NCBI GenBank assembly: GCA_905221605.1
Contig: CAJNDS010002342.1
Location: 217,001-281,000, forward strand
Source of the DNA: Symbiodinium natans
Taxonomy: Eukaryota > Sar > Dinophyceae > Suessiales > Symbiodiniaceae
DNA: 64,000 nt
Reading direction: 5' to 3'
The position numbers and the translations under genes were made by a program. Under the pieces are notes generated by a model. It was given only the letters and a program-made list of their open reading frames with translations, was not told the DNA's origin and ran no database searches. Below are positions 9,914 to 21,056 of this stretch, piece after piece; the stretch's first letter is position 1, and each line of letters begins with the position of its first letter.

Positions 9914-10154
9914 GTCTGGGGTTTAGGGTTTAGGGTTCAGGGCTTAGGGCTAAGGGTTTAGGTTGGGGCTCAGGGGATTTTTAAAAGACCTTCTAGGGTC
10001 AAGGGCTTAGGATCTAGGGCCTAAGGAACTGGAAACATGCCTCCACATGAAGGGAAGGAAGGACTAATTTGGTATGTGCCCCGCCTGTTGGTGACTCAAC
10101 TTAAAGTTCCGATGCCGCAGCCCGGCTCGACTGGCCCGAATCTTGCTGCCTTCC

Positions 10155-10270
10155 CCTGAACCCTCTAAACCCTCTAAACCCTCTAAACCCTCTAAACCCT
10201 CTAAACCCTCTAAACCCTCTAAACCCTCTAAACCCTCTAAACCCTCTAAACCCTCTAAACCCTCTAAACC
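10155..10270 (-). repeat. (CCCTCTAAA)n nonamer array
   Basis: About twelve perfect 9-bp units. Translation gives K-P-S or L-E-G repeats on the two strands, which are not genes. Confidence 0.95.
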
Positions 10271-10276
10271 AAACAG

Positions 10277-10321
10277 GTCTGGAGTGAAGATCAAGAGCGC
10301 GGCTTCAGACAGAAGGCAGGG
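10277..10321 (+). CDS. Exon candidate
   Basis: Fifteen codons, VWSEDQERGFRQKAG, phase 0 at both ends, between AACAG and GTTAAGG. Preceded by the nonamer array. Confidence 0.55.
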
Positions 10322-11487
10322 GTTAAGGGGGTGTAAGATAATATTTAGGGGCTTTTCGAGGATCTCATCAGGACCCCTGGGCCCTAGACTCAAACCCCAA
10401 GCTCTTTGGGCATCGGGTCTTGGGCTTGTGGTGCTTTCGGCCATAGGGTTTAGGATATAAACCCTAAACCCCAAACCCTAAACCCTAGACCCTAAACCCT
10501 AAACCCTAAACCCTAAACCCTAAATCGAGGCTGTAGGGCCAGCAGTCGGCATGCAAGGTAGTTGCTCTCGTCACTGCTGGCAGGTTTCGTCGCTCTTTTT
10601 GGAGGCCGGGCCGCCCCATGTTGAGACGCAGGGCTTGGTGTTCGTAGTTGATCAACTTGAAAGAGACTTCAATGGGAACCCTTGAACAGGGAACCCCCAA
10701 GAATACAGCAGGGATATTATAGGGAGTTTACCAACCAGCGCCCTCAAAATCCCTTGTATATTCTTGCTGTGTTGTTGGGGTGCCCTGTTTGAAGTTCCCA
10801 TGAGTATCCTTTTTAATTTTTGAGACATGCTTGAACTGCACGTGGCGGCCACTGCTTGCCCAGTAAGCATCCTTATTTTGCAAGCCTTGTAGCTGCAAGA
10901 GCAGCAGGGTCGTCTGGATCCTTGCATATGAAGCAGGGTATATATTTCTGTTTTTGGTGAGTGCATATAAGGTTCCTTTTCAATATTGGTGAGTGTATAT
11001 ACTGGGTGTCCTTTTGGGGGTACAAGAAATATATACCCTACTTCATGTCACTCCTGAGTACATGAGGGACGCTGAGCTGGCTCTGAAAATACGTAGTTGG
11101 GCAGCCTGAAAGCTACAGAACAAATTGGAACCCTACATTTCCTACAAGCAACGCGAAAGCAGTGGCAGCACCGAGGATCGGCTGCAAAGCGCTGCATTTG
11201 TACGACACGGGCTTAAGGTCCCAGTTTAAGGATCATATAGACCCACTACTGTAAGCCCCAAAGCCCTGAAGCCCTCAGCACCCTAGACCCACCAAAAAGC
11301 CCAAAAGCCCCCCCGAAAGCCCCCAAAAGCGCCCTGAAGCCTCAAAAAACCCAAACCGCCCAACCCTAAACCCTAAACCCTAAACCATAGACCCTAGACC
11401 CTAGCCCTAGACCCTAAACCCTAAACCCTAAACCCTAAACCCGCCAAAACGCCCCTAGACCAAGGCCATGATCTTGCTCCTCCACAG
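10322..11487. other. Long intron or spacer, no exon recognised
   Basis: Contains CCCTAAA arrays at 10458-10525 and 11358-11445. Between them is unique, moderately AT-rich sequence with short open frames on both strands, none convincing. Confidence 0.4.
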
Positions 11488-11525
11488 GAGCGAGGCAATC
11501 TCGGACAGAGCGCGCCTTGATGTCG
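11488..11525 (+). CDS. Exon candidate
   Basis: Reads SEAISDRARLDV between TCCACAG and a GTTTAG donor that starts a TTTAGGG array. Very short (38 bases). Confidence 0.5.
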
Positions 11526-11833
11526 GTTTAGTTTAGGGGTTTAGGGTTTAGGGTCTAGGGTTTAGGATTTAGGGTTTAGGGTTCAGGGTTTGGGGTTTGG
11601 GGTTTGGGGTTTGGGGTTTGGGGTTTAGGGTTCTTTGGTTTTTTTAGGGTTTGCTTAGTTTCGAGGGTTTTTTTTTGTGTGGCTCTTATCGTTGGAGATA
11701 CCGAAGCTGGCAAGACGCAGTGTACCGTTTAAGGATTGGATGCCCATGTGTATGAACCCTCAACCCTAAACTGTAAACCCTCAACCCTCAACCCTCAATC
11801 CTAAACCCTAGACCCGTTTCCCTAATACCCTAG

Positions 11834-11912
11834 TTGTGCCGATGCTCCAGTACCCTGAGCCCTTCAAGTCAATATGCAAGCAAGCCACGTTCTTGAAGCA
11901 GGGACCAAAGCT
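11834..11912 (+). CDS. Exon candidate
   Basis: Reads VPMLQYPEPFKSICKQATFL, then KQGPK. A GT donor at 11913 lies before an in-frame TAG. Product unknown. Confidence 0.5.
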
Positions 11913-12074
11913 GTACCAATCTTAGGCCTTGGATTCCGAACCTTATGCCTTCTAAGCTTCTTCCGTGCTCAAACCGCGGCTTTCATCCTGATTCAGGGTT
12001 GGTGAAGATCACCTGGTTTAGGGATTTAGGGGTGTAAGAGGGCCCCCAGGACTGTACAGGCGCCTTCAAACCCT

Positions 12075-12102
12075 ACCCCCCCCCCCCCCCCCCCCCCCCC
12101 CC
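12075..12102. repeat. Poly-C tract
   Basis: Uninterrupted run of about 27 C next to a telomere-like region. Confidence 0.95.
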
Positions 12103-12190
12103 ACCCAAATTTCTCCGCGCTCCCTGCGGGGGGTTGCTGAGTGCTGCCCTAAACCCTAAACCCTAAACCCTAAACCCTAAACCGCGGCAG

Positions 12191-12282
12191 CCCAGGCCTC
12201 CCAGCCAAGATCCCGAGGCCTGGTCTGCTGGGCGTTGGGGTTCGAAATTTGCGCCAAAGATGTCCACCTGTGTACCACAGGG
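12191..12282 (+). CDS. Exon candidate
   Basis: Reads PRPPSQDPEAWSAGRWGSKF, then APKMSTCVPQ, between a GGCAG acceptor preceded by CCCTAAA and a GTTTAGGG donor. Confidence 0.6.
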
Positions 12283-12441
12283 GTTTAGGGTTTAGGGTTC
12301 AGGGTTTGGGGTTTGGGGTTTAGGGTTTAGGGTTTGGGGTTTGGGGTTTGGGGTCTGGACTCAAGGAGGGACCAGGAGGGACCCTTATAAGGGACCGCAG
12401 GGGTTATTTACGGGTTCTTTGGGGGGCTACCTAGGTTCCGT

Positions 12442-12543
12442 GGGTGGTTGTCAAAATTATGGTACCTTTTTGGATCCCTATTACAATACGGCCTCGAATA
12501 TTTAGGGTACCCAAAGAGGGATCATAATTTTGACAGCCACCCG
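12442..12543. mobile_element. Introner-like element, family B
   Basis: Starts GGTGGTTGTCAAAATTATGG and ends ATCATAATTTTGACAGCCACC, near-perfect inverted ends. A second copy forms the intron 15745-15879. Confidence 0.75.
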
Positions 12544-12830
12544 TATATACGGAGGGTCCTATATAAGGGTCGGAACAAGTACTAATAGTATTCCCTTATG
12601 GTCCCTTTGTAATTCTACTAGAATAACCCCCCCCCCCCAAACCCTGTTCTGGCACAACTCTTTCGTTGCTATTGAGGCTTCTTTACAACGCATTCTTCAC
12701 ATCCTTTAAAGTATGAGTCTTGAATGATATTCTTGAGAGTGTACAAAACACTCTGTTTCACCTTCAGCGCACAGACTTCGGTCCGCATACCCCCAAAACC
12801 CTATTCTAAGTATTGAGGCCCCTATATGTA

Positions 12831-12946
12831 TTTGGTGGCACAGTGGTACCCTTTTCCTTTTTCTTTGGTTTCAAGGTCACCCGAAATAAAGTAACCCACC
12901 GAAAAAAGGGGTGCCCTTATCACGATATGGTTCCTGGGCTACCAAG
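12831..12946. mobile_element. Introner-like element, family D
   Basis: Ends in GGTTCCTGGGCTACCAAG. Its start has diverged from the family consensus CTTGGTAGCCCAG. Confidence 0.6.
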
Positions 12947-13960
12947 TATACCTACGACCCAGAGTAGGCCCTTATTCCCTATTGTTGGGGTTTAGATTCC
13001 CTTATAAGCACCCTCCTCACTCCGGTTGCTCTTGGGTCTAGTATACCACATATATTCCAAGTGTACCTCATGGGGGGTTCCGGGTTAGACAGCCCTCCGT
13101 GCTCCACCCTGTTTAGCAAAACGAATTTGGGGTTCAGGGTTAGGGTATAAGGTAGCGACACACGCGACATATTGGGGAGGGGGTCAGGCGGGCCGTCTTT
13201 AACGACAAGATCTTCCAGTCGCTGTAAGCACTGGGGACCAGAATTTCAGTCCGACTTTGGGATGTTCCCCCTTAATTATACTCGCAATCCTTCATAGGGA
13301 GTAAAGTAGGGGGGCACTATAATCCCCAACTGTTAGCTTAAGGCAAGGCGCTTACGCGCATGGATCCCAACCCTTGAATCATCAAGCCTCAGGCCACAAA
13401 GTGCTATGTCTGAGGCTTTACATTCGAAACCTCGAAGCCCCCAACATGAACCTTTGAAAGACGTTCCTGGTGCGAGGGTTTTGAGGCTCTCAGCCCAGCC
13501 CCCTGATGACCTAGAATGTAGGGTTCGGGGTTCAGAGTCTAGGGCTGAAATGCCACGCCGCTGCCTTGGTCTTAAGGTTTGGGGCTTGGGTTTTGATTCG
13601 TGCCTTGCCGGCATTGCGACCCCAAACCCAAACGATTGCATCCCCCCCTGCTCCCCCAAGGCTTGGCTCTGAACCTTGAGGCCGAAATAGCCCTGTATCC
13701 TCAACCACTCCCACCCCTCCCCCCTCCCCAAATCTACACCCCCCAACCGCGAAGCCCCCTAAACCCCCAAACCCTAGACAACAAACTCCCTAGGCGGCTG
13801 CACTTGCATGTAGGGTTTAGGTTTAGGGTTTAGGGTTTAGGGTCTAGGGTCTAGGGTTTAGGGTTCAGGGTTCAGGTTAGGGTTCAGGGTTATCAACTCC
13901 CACCCCCTATATACTCCCCCGCCTCCCCCAAAACACCCTTGCCCCACCTCCCCTCTGCAG

Positions 13961-14004
13961 GACAAGGCAACCAGTGCCTTGTTAGAGGCAGCAGGGGGTT
14001 CAAG
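13961..14004 (+). CDS. Exon candidate
   Basis: Reads DKATSALLEAAGGS between CTCTGCAG (with a C-rich tract upstream) and GTTTAGGG. The array follows directly. Confidence 0.5.
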
Positions 14005-14187
14005 GTTTAGGGTTTAGGGTTTAGGGTTTAGGGTTTAGGGTTTAGGGTTTAGGGTGGGCGAGTGGTCGTGGAAATTGTGCGTCGTAGAATATCTCTGAAG
14101 GTGTTGTGCTTTACATCGAGCCCTCGGTATTTGTTGCTTCTATCATCAAACCCAGGGACGATTCTGAACGATCTTCTCAATTATGGT

Positions 14188-14280
14188 TTGGGATGTTCCC
14201 GCCTTATACGAACAGTCCTGAATTCTAGTACCCTACTATCATCCCTATGAAGGACTGTTAGTATAAGGGGAAAATTCTAA
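14188..14280. mobile_element. Introner-like element, family C
   Basis: TTGGGATGTTCCCGCCTTATAC at one end, CTGTTAGTATAAGGGG at the other. One of about seven copies in the window. Confidence 0.65.
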
Positions 14281-14316
14281 ATTATGGTTCTCAAAGGGAG
14301 CATAGGGAGAAGACAG

Positions 14317-14376
14317 GACTTGGAGGCAAATTCACCGAAAGTCTCGGCATGTTCGGGGCATTTGGAGTCGTCACAG
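14317..14376 (+). CDS. Exon candidate
   Basis: Exactly 20 codons, DLEANSPKVSACSGHLESSQ, phase 0 at both ends, between AGACAG and GTGTTTGG. Confidence 0.5.
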
Positions 14377-15081
14377 GTGTTTGGGATCCTCCGTTTAGGA
14401 TTTTCATGGTTTAGGGTTAAGGGTTTAGGGATATAGGGTATAGGGCTTAGGGTTTAGGGTTTAGGGCTTAGGGTTTAGTGTTTAGGGTTGAGGGATATCG
14501 GGTTTAGGGATGAGTGTTTAGGGTTTAGGCAGGCGTTGATGTTAGGATGTTTTTTTCGTTTGGCTGGAGGTATGTTTGCGGTTGAGGGCGCAGCGACTGA
14601 AGGGTCCCCCTCCCAAGCCATAGACCCTCAACGGCCCCTCCTGTCTGGCCACATGCGGCCCTAACCCTTATTGGTGCTCTTCGATCTTTCGTCTCATAGA
14701 GTACGTACCTAGATTGGCATTCTTTGTGACTGCGTGATTCCCTGGAGAGTATATCAACTTGCAAGCGTTCGTCGTCTGGAGCTTTGATCGCCTAGCAAGT
14801 TCCTCCTGATCCTTTCAAGGTCCCACGCTGTTAAACACGCTTCAACCCGCCAAACCCTAAACGCCTCTTAGCCCAGGCACTGCACCCCGAAGCCTAAACT
14901 CTAAACCCTAAACCCTAAACCCTAAGCCCTGAACCCTAAACCCTAAACCCCTGAACCCCCAAACCCTAAACCCTAATCCCTAAACCCTAAACCCTAAACC
15001 CTAAACCCTTTAAACCTTTAAACCTTTAAACCTTTAAACCCTAAACCCTAAACCCTAAACCCTAAACCCTAAACCCTCCAG
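14377..15081. other. Intron with degenerate telomere repeats
   Basis: TTTAGGG variants at 14395-14530 and CCCTAAA/CTTTAAA variants at 14895-15077. The middle is unique sequence without a clear exon. Confidence 0.5.
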
Positions 15082-15167
15082 GACTTGGCCCGCACCAACG
15101 CCTGGGAGCGCTTCGTGGCCTTGCCTGCGAGCAGCCCCAGGAGCCCTTGGGGTGGCTCTCGTCGGAG
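15082..15167 (+). CDS. Exon candidate
   Basis: Reads DLARTNAWERFVALPASSPR, then SPWGGSRR, between CCCTCCAG and GTTTAGGG. A clean example of an exon between inverted telomeric arrays. Confidence 0.65.
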
Positions 15168-15550
15168 GTTTAGGGTTTAGGGTTTAGGGTTTAGGGTTCA
15201 GGGTTCAGGGTTTAGGGTTTAGGGTTCAAGGTCTGCATGCTTTGTAGGGTTTATGAGGTTTAGGGGTTGGTGGCTCTCGCCTCTTTTGGATTCTGGGGTT
15301 TAGGGTTTAGGGCTAGGGGGTTAACGGGGTTCAAGGAGTTTAGGGGGTTACGGGGAGGGTTTAGGGATTGAGGGTTTAGAGGGTATAGGGTCTTTGGGGT
15401 TTAAGGTTTATTGGCCTTAGGGTTTATGAGGTGTAGAGCTTTAAATGGGTCTAGAGTCTAGGGGTTTCCTTCAACCTTTTCGGGGTAATAGAATCCCCTT
15501 ATAATCCAAAAGGTTTACCTGTAGTTCCCCTAGGTACTGGACAACGAAGA

Positions 15551-15678
15551 GCAGTCCTTAATTAAGGACTTGTTAGTATAACGCTAAACCCTAACCCTAA
15601 ATCCTAAACCCTAAACCCTAGACCCTAGACCCTAAACCCTTAATTAAGGACTTGTTAGTATAAATGGGAACATCCCAA
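15551..15678. mobile_element. Family C element interrupted by telomere repeats
   Basis: Two copies of TTAATTAAGGACTTGTTAGTATAA flank a CCCTAAA patch (15592-15638), and it ends GGGAACATCCCAAC. The array appears to have been gained inside the element. Confidence 0.55.
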
Positions 15679-15694
15679 CCCTTGTTGCTTCGAG

Positions 15695-15744
15695 CCTCAG
15701 ACTCCCACGCCCTACTCGCCGAACCCCAGGCAACCTTAAGCTGG
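15695..15744 (+). CDS. Exon candidate split by an introner
   Basis: Reads SDSHALLAEPQATLSW, phase 0 at its 3' end. The next exon continues LEVSC in the same frame. Confidence 0.5.
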
Positions 15745-15879
15745 GTGGTTGTCAAAATTATGGTCCCATTTTGGGCCCCTAGTTTAATACGGCACCTAAT
15801 ATGTAAGGGTCCCTATCATAATGCGGCACCTAACATTTAGGGTACCCCAAAAGGGATCAGAATTTTGACAGCCGCCCAG
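15745..15879. mobile_element. Introner, family B, forming an intron
   Basis: Begins GTGGTTGTCAAAATTATGG and ends ATTTTGACAGCCGCCCAG. The 4-base sequence CTGG occurs directly before and after it. GT and AG are the element's own end bases. Confidence 0.75.
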
Positions 15880-15940
15880 CTGGAAGTGTCATGCAGAGCC
15901 AGGAGGCAGCTCTTCGATCAGGCTGTGGGCGCATGGCTCA
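15880..15940 (+). CDS. Exon candidate
   Basis: Reads LEVSCRARRQLFDQAVGAWL right after the introner, in phase with the exon before it. The 3' end may extend a few codons. Confidence 0.55.
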
Positions 15941-16121
15941 GTCACTTTTTTTGCTTAAGAACCCCGACAAAATCTCAACAGATAAGAATCCCTAAACATT
16001 GCCCTTGTCAGGAAGTATCTTCTTTCTTGGAGGGGTTCTTCAGCAGATAGCAGGTCAGGATTGTATGACTAGCCATCGATTTAGGATTTAGGGTTTAGGG
16101 TTTACGCTATCTCCTCCCCAG

Positions 16122-16228
16122 CCGGCGCTGTCTACGGTTGTCCAGCCACCCAGAAGCGACCCCTTTCAGTTTCTAGCCTTAACCGCACCTTCCGTGACAG
16201 TGCTTTGAGAGTGCATGTCCCAGCTTGA
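16122..16228 (+). CDS. Exon candidate, possibly terminal
   Basis: Reads GAVYGCPATQKRPLSVSSLN, then RTFRDSALRVHVPA, and reaches TGA at 16226. It could end earlier at a GC donor. Confidence 0.5.
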
Positions 16229-16361
16229 ACGTAGCTAGGTGGCTTCAACTTGGGCTGAGGCCCTCAGAACCCTAAACCCCAAACCCTCTCATCCCTTCGT
16301 GGGATATGAGAGGCACTGCCCTCAAGCTGCAGACACCCTGTTCCCGGTTCAGAGTTACAGA

Positions 16362-16496
16362 TCCTAAGCCCTAAGCCCTAAGCCCTAAGCCCTAAGCCCT
16401 AAGCCCTAAGCCCTAAGCCCTAAGCCCTAAGCCCTAAGCCCTAAACCCTAAACCCTAAACCCTAAACCCTAAACCCTAAACCCTAAACCCTAAACC
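16362..16496 (-). repeat. CCCTAAG block passing into CCCTAAA block
   Basis: Eleven or so CCCTAAG units switch to eight CCCTAAA units. Confidence 0.95.
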
Positions 16497-16562
16497 AAAG
16501 TGAGGAGCCATGCCGTGCCCGCTCCCCGCCGCCTCTGAGGCCTCTTTCGGTTCTGGTCCCAG

Positions 16563-16616
16563 GAGCCGCCAGACAGCGCCCGCCTCAAGATACCCCACTT
16601 CTCTGGGCTGAAGGCA
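16563..16616 (+). CDS. Exon candidate
   Basis: Eighteen codons, EPPDSARLKIPHFSGLKA, phase 0 at both ends, between TCCCAG and GTTTGGGG. Confidence 0.55.
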
Positions 16617-16957
16617 GTTTGGGGAGTCGACCCCCAAACCCCAAAACTCTAGAGACTCTAGGCTCTGAACAGGTAAAAAAGAGCTAGAGCCTCTAGAACC
16701 TATAGACCCCAAACCCAAGGGGTTCAATGCTGGCTCTCCTCAAACTCTGCATCACGGCCGGGGGAGGGAGATGGGTGGACTTGTGTGATGTCCTACGGGT
16801 AAAATCAACTACTCCCTGCTACGTTAGGTTTGAGAACCCTCCCGGCGCTGCAAGTGGCAACTGTGTGACACCTGTGGCCGGCAGCACGACTTGAAACAAT
16901 AAGCAGTTCCTTGACAGCAAGGTCCGCCAAGGCACACGCCACAAAGCCAGTACACCC

Positions 16958-17064
16958 TAAACCCTAAACCCTAAACCCCTAAACCCCTAAACCCCTAAAC
17001 CCCTAAACCCCTAAACCCCTAAACCCCTAAACCCCTAAACCCCTAAACCCTAAACCCTAAACCC
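16958..17064 (-). repeat. CCCTAAA and CCCCTAAA array
   Basis: Mixed heptamer and octamer units upstream of the exon at 17085. Confidence 0.95.
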
Positions 17065-17084
17065 ATGCGAGCCAAGGTCGCAAG

Positions 17085-17179
17085 CCTTTCGTGGAAACTC
17101 TGCGGGACTGGATCACTCGCTGCATGGAAGCATTCGATGCCTCATGTGTGGCTTCCTTTCTGGGCACCTGGGGGCTGGG
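17085..17179 (+). CDS. Exon candidate
   Basis: Reads PFVETLRDWITRCMEAFDAS, then CVASFLGTWGL. The donor GT at 17180 is the first base pair of a perfect TTTAGGG array. A second frame is also open but less protein-like. Confidence 0.6.
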
Positions 17180-17252
17180 GTTTAGGGTTTAGGGTTTAGG
17201 GTTTAGGGTTTAGGGTTTAGGGTTTAGGGTTTAGGGTTTAGGGTTTAGGGTT
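17176..17252 (+). repeat. (TTTAGGG)n array
   Basis: About ten perfect units starting at the exon border. Confidence 0.95.
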
Positions 17253-17279
17253 GGCTGTACTATACTAAGGATACCAGCC

Positions 17280-17510
17280 GCCATGTCTCCGGCTTGTGGA
17301 ACTAATTTTGCCAGACGCAGCCAAGCCGTTAACGGTCATAGTACGTTTCCAGTGTTCGTTGATTCCTTCGCCAAGGCTTATACGAGCCTCCACGCTTGGT
17401 TTGCATGAGTCTTGGCACGCAATCAGGGGCTATCTTAGTGGCCACCAGGGGTCTGAGCACCATGTCCTCAAGATGTCGACAACCCCCCGCTGTAGCCGTG
17501 GCGAGTGACC
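17280..17510 (+). other. Two overlapping open frames, unresolved
   Basis: One frame reads MSPACGTNFARRSQAVNGHS to a TGA at 17408; another reads ELILPDAAKPLTVIVRFQCS to a TGA at 17508. Either could be an exon. Confidence 0.3.
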
Positions 17511-17720
17511 ATGCGTGTTATTCAGCAGGCTGCTTTCCGAGGGCCTTGTTCATTCTGAAAGAGGGGCTCCCACAAGGCCCCAGATCTAAGCCCTGCTGAG
17601 CACTGAGACCGAAACTTAGGGTTTATAAAGGTTTAGGGTTTAGGGTTAGGGTTTAGGGTTTAGGGTTTAGGGTTTAGGGTTTAGGGTTTAGGGTTTAGGG
17701 TGATGAGGGTTCAAAGTCAG

Positions 17721-17774
17721 GAATGAAGCTGCCCCGCTGCCATCGTGCGACCTGCAGCCGTCGCAGCCTCAGAT
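17721..17774 (+). CDS. Exon candidate
   Basis: Reads NEAAPLPSCDLQPSQPQ between AGTCAG and a strong donor GTGAGG. Confidence 0.5.
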
Positions 17775-18055
17775 GTGAGGGAACCCTGAACCCAATGCCT
17801 CTGCGCTGTGCACCTAAAACCCGAACCCCTTATAAGGCCTATAAACCCTAAACCCTAAATGAACCCTAAACCCTAAGCCCTAAACCCTAAACCCTAAGCC
17901 CTAAACCCTAAACCTAAACCCTAAACCCTAAACCCGAAGTTGCGTGAATGCTAAAGCCTGCAAGACCGAACCGTGAAAACCCACCCCGAAGCCCCCAAAG
18001 GTGGAGCTGGTCTAGGGGCTGCGAGGTTTCAGTGGTTTAGGGATTTTGGGTTCAT

Positions 18056-18224
18056 AAACCCTAAACCCTAAACCCTAAACCCTAAACCCTAAACCCTAAA
18101 CCCTAAACCCTAAACCCTAAACCCTAAACCCTAAACCCTAACCCCAAACCCCAAACCCCAAACCCTAAACCCTAAACCCTAAACCCTAAACCCTAAACCC
18201 TAAACCCTAAACCCTAAACCCTAT
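18056..18224 (-). repeat. CCCTAAA array with CCCCAAA core
   Basis: About 24 units, three of them CCCCAAA in the centre. Confidence 0.95.
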
Positions 18225-18601
18225 TCGGCTCTAGATGTAGAACGGGGTTGAGGGTTGAGGGGTCATTTGGTTCGGAGGGTTTCGGCTTCAGGGTCATTGC
18301 CTTAGGGGCGCCAGCTCTTTAGAGGGTCTAGACGATTTAGTGGGTCAGGATGGCTCCGGGCAGCTTGGGTTGCTATGCTATGATACACCTCGTATGTGTA
18401 TCATCATCATTATCATCGGTATGTTGGTAGCACGCGACGCGAAACAGGTTCATCGTTGAGCAAGAAGCCGTGGAACACCTTCGCTTCGGGTAGTTTTTGG
18501 CCTAACCCTAAACCCTAAACCTTCAAACCCTAAACCCTAAAACCCTAAACTTAAGAAGTACTCCTTAAGAAAGCTCTTTGGGGCGGCTACTGAAAAGGCA
18601 G

Positions 18602-18685
18602 ACACCGGTGCGAAAGCTTCTCCAGCAGCGGCTCTTCTCCATGAGGCCCGGCAACAGTGGCTGGGGGCCCTATAAACTTGAAACG
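18602..18685 (+). CDS. Exon candidate
   Basis: Twenty-eight codons, phase 0 at both ends: TPVRKLLQQRLFSMRPGNSG, then WGPYKLET. Acceptor AAGGCAG, donor GTTTAGGG directly at the array. Confidence 0.65.
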
Positions 18686-18787
18686 GTTTAGGGTTTAGGG
18701 TTTAGGGTTTAGGGTTTAGGCTTTAATTAGGGTTTAGGGTTTAGGCTTTAGGGTTTAGGGCTGCAAACCCCATTTTCCTGTAGGTGT

Positions 18788-18869
18788 CTTTGGAGAGTTG
18801 CTGTAAGGGCTTGTGGCTTCATTTCTGATGGCAACTCTCCAAGCAAAAGTTGGAAAGCATTCCAACTTT
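18788..18869. repeat. Double hairpin
   Basis: TTTGGAGAGTTGC (18789-18801) pairs with GCAACTCTCCAAG (18831-18843). Next to it AAAGTTGGAA and TTCCAACTTT form a 10-bp stem with a 4-base loop. Confidence 0.6.
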
Positions 18870-19136
18870 CAGAAAGAAGGCGTTTCTCTGGTTGCTTACC
18901 CCTACTCGTCGGCTAGCACAAACCCGGGACCCCAATTCATCCCTATAAGGCCAAAATCCACTAAACCCGAAACCAGGGTTTAGGGTTTAGGGTTAGGGTT
19001 TAGGGTTTAACCCCGGGCCTTACCTAATGCCCCAAGTCTGAAACCCTTGCAATGGAATCGAACTTTCTTTTTTCGGCTTGCTGACTGTGGCACGATGAGG
19101 CCTCTTCGCCAGGCTTAGGGCTTGGGGTGTGGCGAG

Positions 19137-19189
19137 CCTCAAAGTTGTGGAGCTGTCGGAACCCCTTGTAGCAAGCTGGATGGCTCAGA
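19137..19189 (+). CDS. Exon candidate
   Basis: Reads LKVVELSEPLVASWMAQ after GGCGAG. The 3' border is uncertain, and the downstream frame runs into telomere repeats. Confidence 0.35.
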
Positions 19190-19372
19190 GCTTAAGCCCT
19201 ACCAAGTTTGAGACATCCCGCAAGCCTCCCGAAACCCTAAACCCTAAAGCCCAAACCCCAAACCCCAAACCCCAAACCCCAAACCCCAAACCCCAAACCC
19301 TAAACCCTAAACCCTAAACCCTAAACCCTAAACCCTAAACCCTTAGCTGTACCTTGAAGAGCCAATCATCAG

Positions 19373-19430
19373 CCGGCTTTGGGCTTGGGGTGGAAGACTT
19401 CTTCCGTGAGATGCGGGACGATCTATGGGG
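19373..19430 (+). CDS. Exon candidate
   Basis: Reads GFGLGVEDFFREMRDDLW. It ends phase 2 at a GT that is the first base of a family E element, and joins the exon at 19920 in phase. Confidence 0.65.
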
Positions 19431-19535
19431 GTTTTCCAAAATCATAGGGGTACCCCTTTTATACCCCAAATAGAATAGAATCCCCTTGAAGGGACTCCCC
19501 CAAAAAGGGCACCACTAATTCGCAAACCCCCATAT
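19429..19535. mobile_element. Introner-like element, family E
   Basis: Starts GGGGGTTTTCCAAAATCATA and ends AATTCGCAAACCCCC. Related copies at 37777-37879 and 44262-44372. Confidence 0.7.
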
Positions 19536-19572
19536 CCCTGAACCGTAAGCCTCTACTCCTCCAAAGCCCCCC

Positions 19573-19905
<333 letters not shown>

Positions 19906-19919
19906 GCCTCCTTTGCCAG

Positions 19920-19990
19920 GCCGAAGCGCTCGCGCTTCGAGCCCGTGGGCAGCCTGCGCCTGGCAGAGTTGGCGGAGGAGGCCTCTGAAA
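19920..19990 (+). CDS. Exon candidate
   Basis: Reads PKRSRFEPVGSLRLAELAEE, then ASE. One base completes the codon from 19430. It may extend to the poly-G tract that begins at 19998. Confidence 0.6.
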
Positions 19991-19997
19991 GTCTGAA

Positions 19998-20016
19998 GGG
20001 GGGGGGGGGGGGGGGG
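19998..20016. repeat. Poly-G tract
   Basis: Nineteen G between an exon island and a TTTAGGG-type array. Confidence 0.95.
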
Positions 20017-20235
20017 CGGTTGTTAGGGTTTAGGGTTTCGGGTTTGGGGTTTGGGGCTTGGGGTTTGGGCTTTAGGGTTTAGGGTTCAGGGTTTAGGGTT
20101 TAGTGTCAGGATTCTTGGGACCTGCTGTTTTTGGGTTCAAGGCTCTACCTCCAGGTCTCCCCCTCCGCTCTGAGGGTCGTCGGCTACAGGGTTTTAGTCC
20201 AGACGATTGCTGGTTCAGTTTATGCACATACATGT

Positions 20236-20266
<31 letters not shown>

Positions 20267-20290
20267 TTATTTGTATATATATGTATATAT
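20236..20290. repeat. TA microsatellite
   Basis: About 13 TA repeats followed by TTTATTTATTTG and TATATATG. Confidence 0.9.
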
Positions 20291-20427
20291 AAAGTACGTA
20301 TACGCTACATTGCCGCTACATACATATACACATATATGTTTCGTAAAATGAAACATATGAATATACAATAGCACGTATATACATGTACAAGAAGTGTGTT
20401 CAAGGCAGGTTAGGCAGATTCAACCAG

Positions 20428-20531
20428 GATGGGTTTTCCCCATGTTGCGGTCGGATGATTTCCGAATCACAAAGGAGAAGGCTGAAAGGGCCATCAATCC
20501 CAGGATTTGTTCTACGTGTGATCTTTACAAT
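20428..20531 (+). CDS. Exon candidate
   Basis: After AACCAG it reads WVFPMLRSDDFRITKEKAER, then AINPRICSTCDLYN, with donor GTATGC. An overlapping frame is open to GTGAGT at 20586 but is less protein-like. The C-x-x-C could bind metal. Confidence 0.5.
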
Positions 20532-20624
20532 GTATGCAACAAGTAGATGCAAGACTTGTCAGTTCATGGTGCACGGAGGAACTTCGTGAGTTTCTGTCCT
20601 GAAGGGAGGGGGGGTTCGAGGTGG

Positions 20625-20715
20625 GCAAGTAACCCAAGGTTCCCGAAGACTCCCTGCTACTCCCTAAGGCTCCCTAAGCTTCCCCAACATGCCCTAGGTA
20701 CCTACCCCCCCATGA
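20625..20715. mobile_element. Short dispersed element, family H
   Basis: Contains AAGACTCCCTGCTACTCCCT and CCTAGGTACCTACCCCCC. An inverted relative lies at 43213-43310 and a shorter one at 8217-8275. Confidence 0.5.
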
Positions 20716-21056
20716 ATCCCCTCCCTGAAGGATCCTATTGTGCACTGCACTGGTAGCAGGAAAAGTGCCTTCAGCAGTTAGGGTTTTGGCTTTCAGGGCT
20801 TCAAGGCTTCGGCTTCTGAAGACTCCTTTGCCTCCAGATGTTTTGAAGCCGCTGAAGCCCCACTAATCTAATCCCAGGGCTTTAGTGCTAAAGGGCTTAA
20901 GTGCTTAGGGCTTCAGGGCTTAGGGCTTTAGGTTTTTGATATGCTTTTAGGGCTAGGGCTTAAGAGCTTACGTGCTTAGGGCTTCAGGGCTGAGGGCTTT
21001 AGGTTTTTGACATGCTCAGGGACTTCAGGGCTTTTGAATAATTGAGGTTGAGGGGC

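Larger units (their letters stand above)
12283..13960. other. Long intron rich in TIR elements
   Basis: Carries a TTTAGGG array (12283-12355), a family B element (12442-12543), a family D element (12831-12946) and further short inverted-repeat segments (about 13255-13335). Open frames at 13333-13833 overlap on both strands; none is convincing. Confidence 0.5.

Noticed and set aside
10064-10474. Proteins with K-P-S or L-E-G repeats on opposite strands
   Set aside because: Both are translations of the CCCTCTAAA nonamer array.
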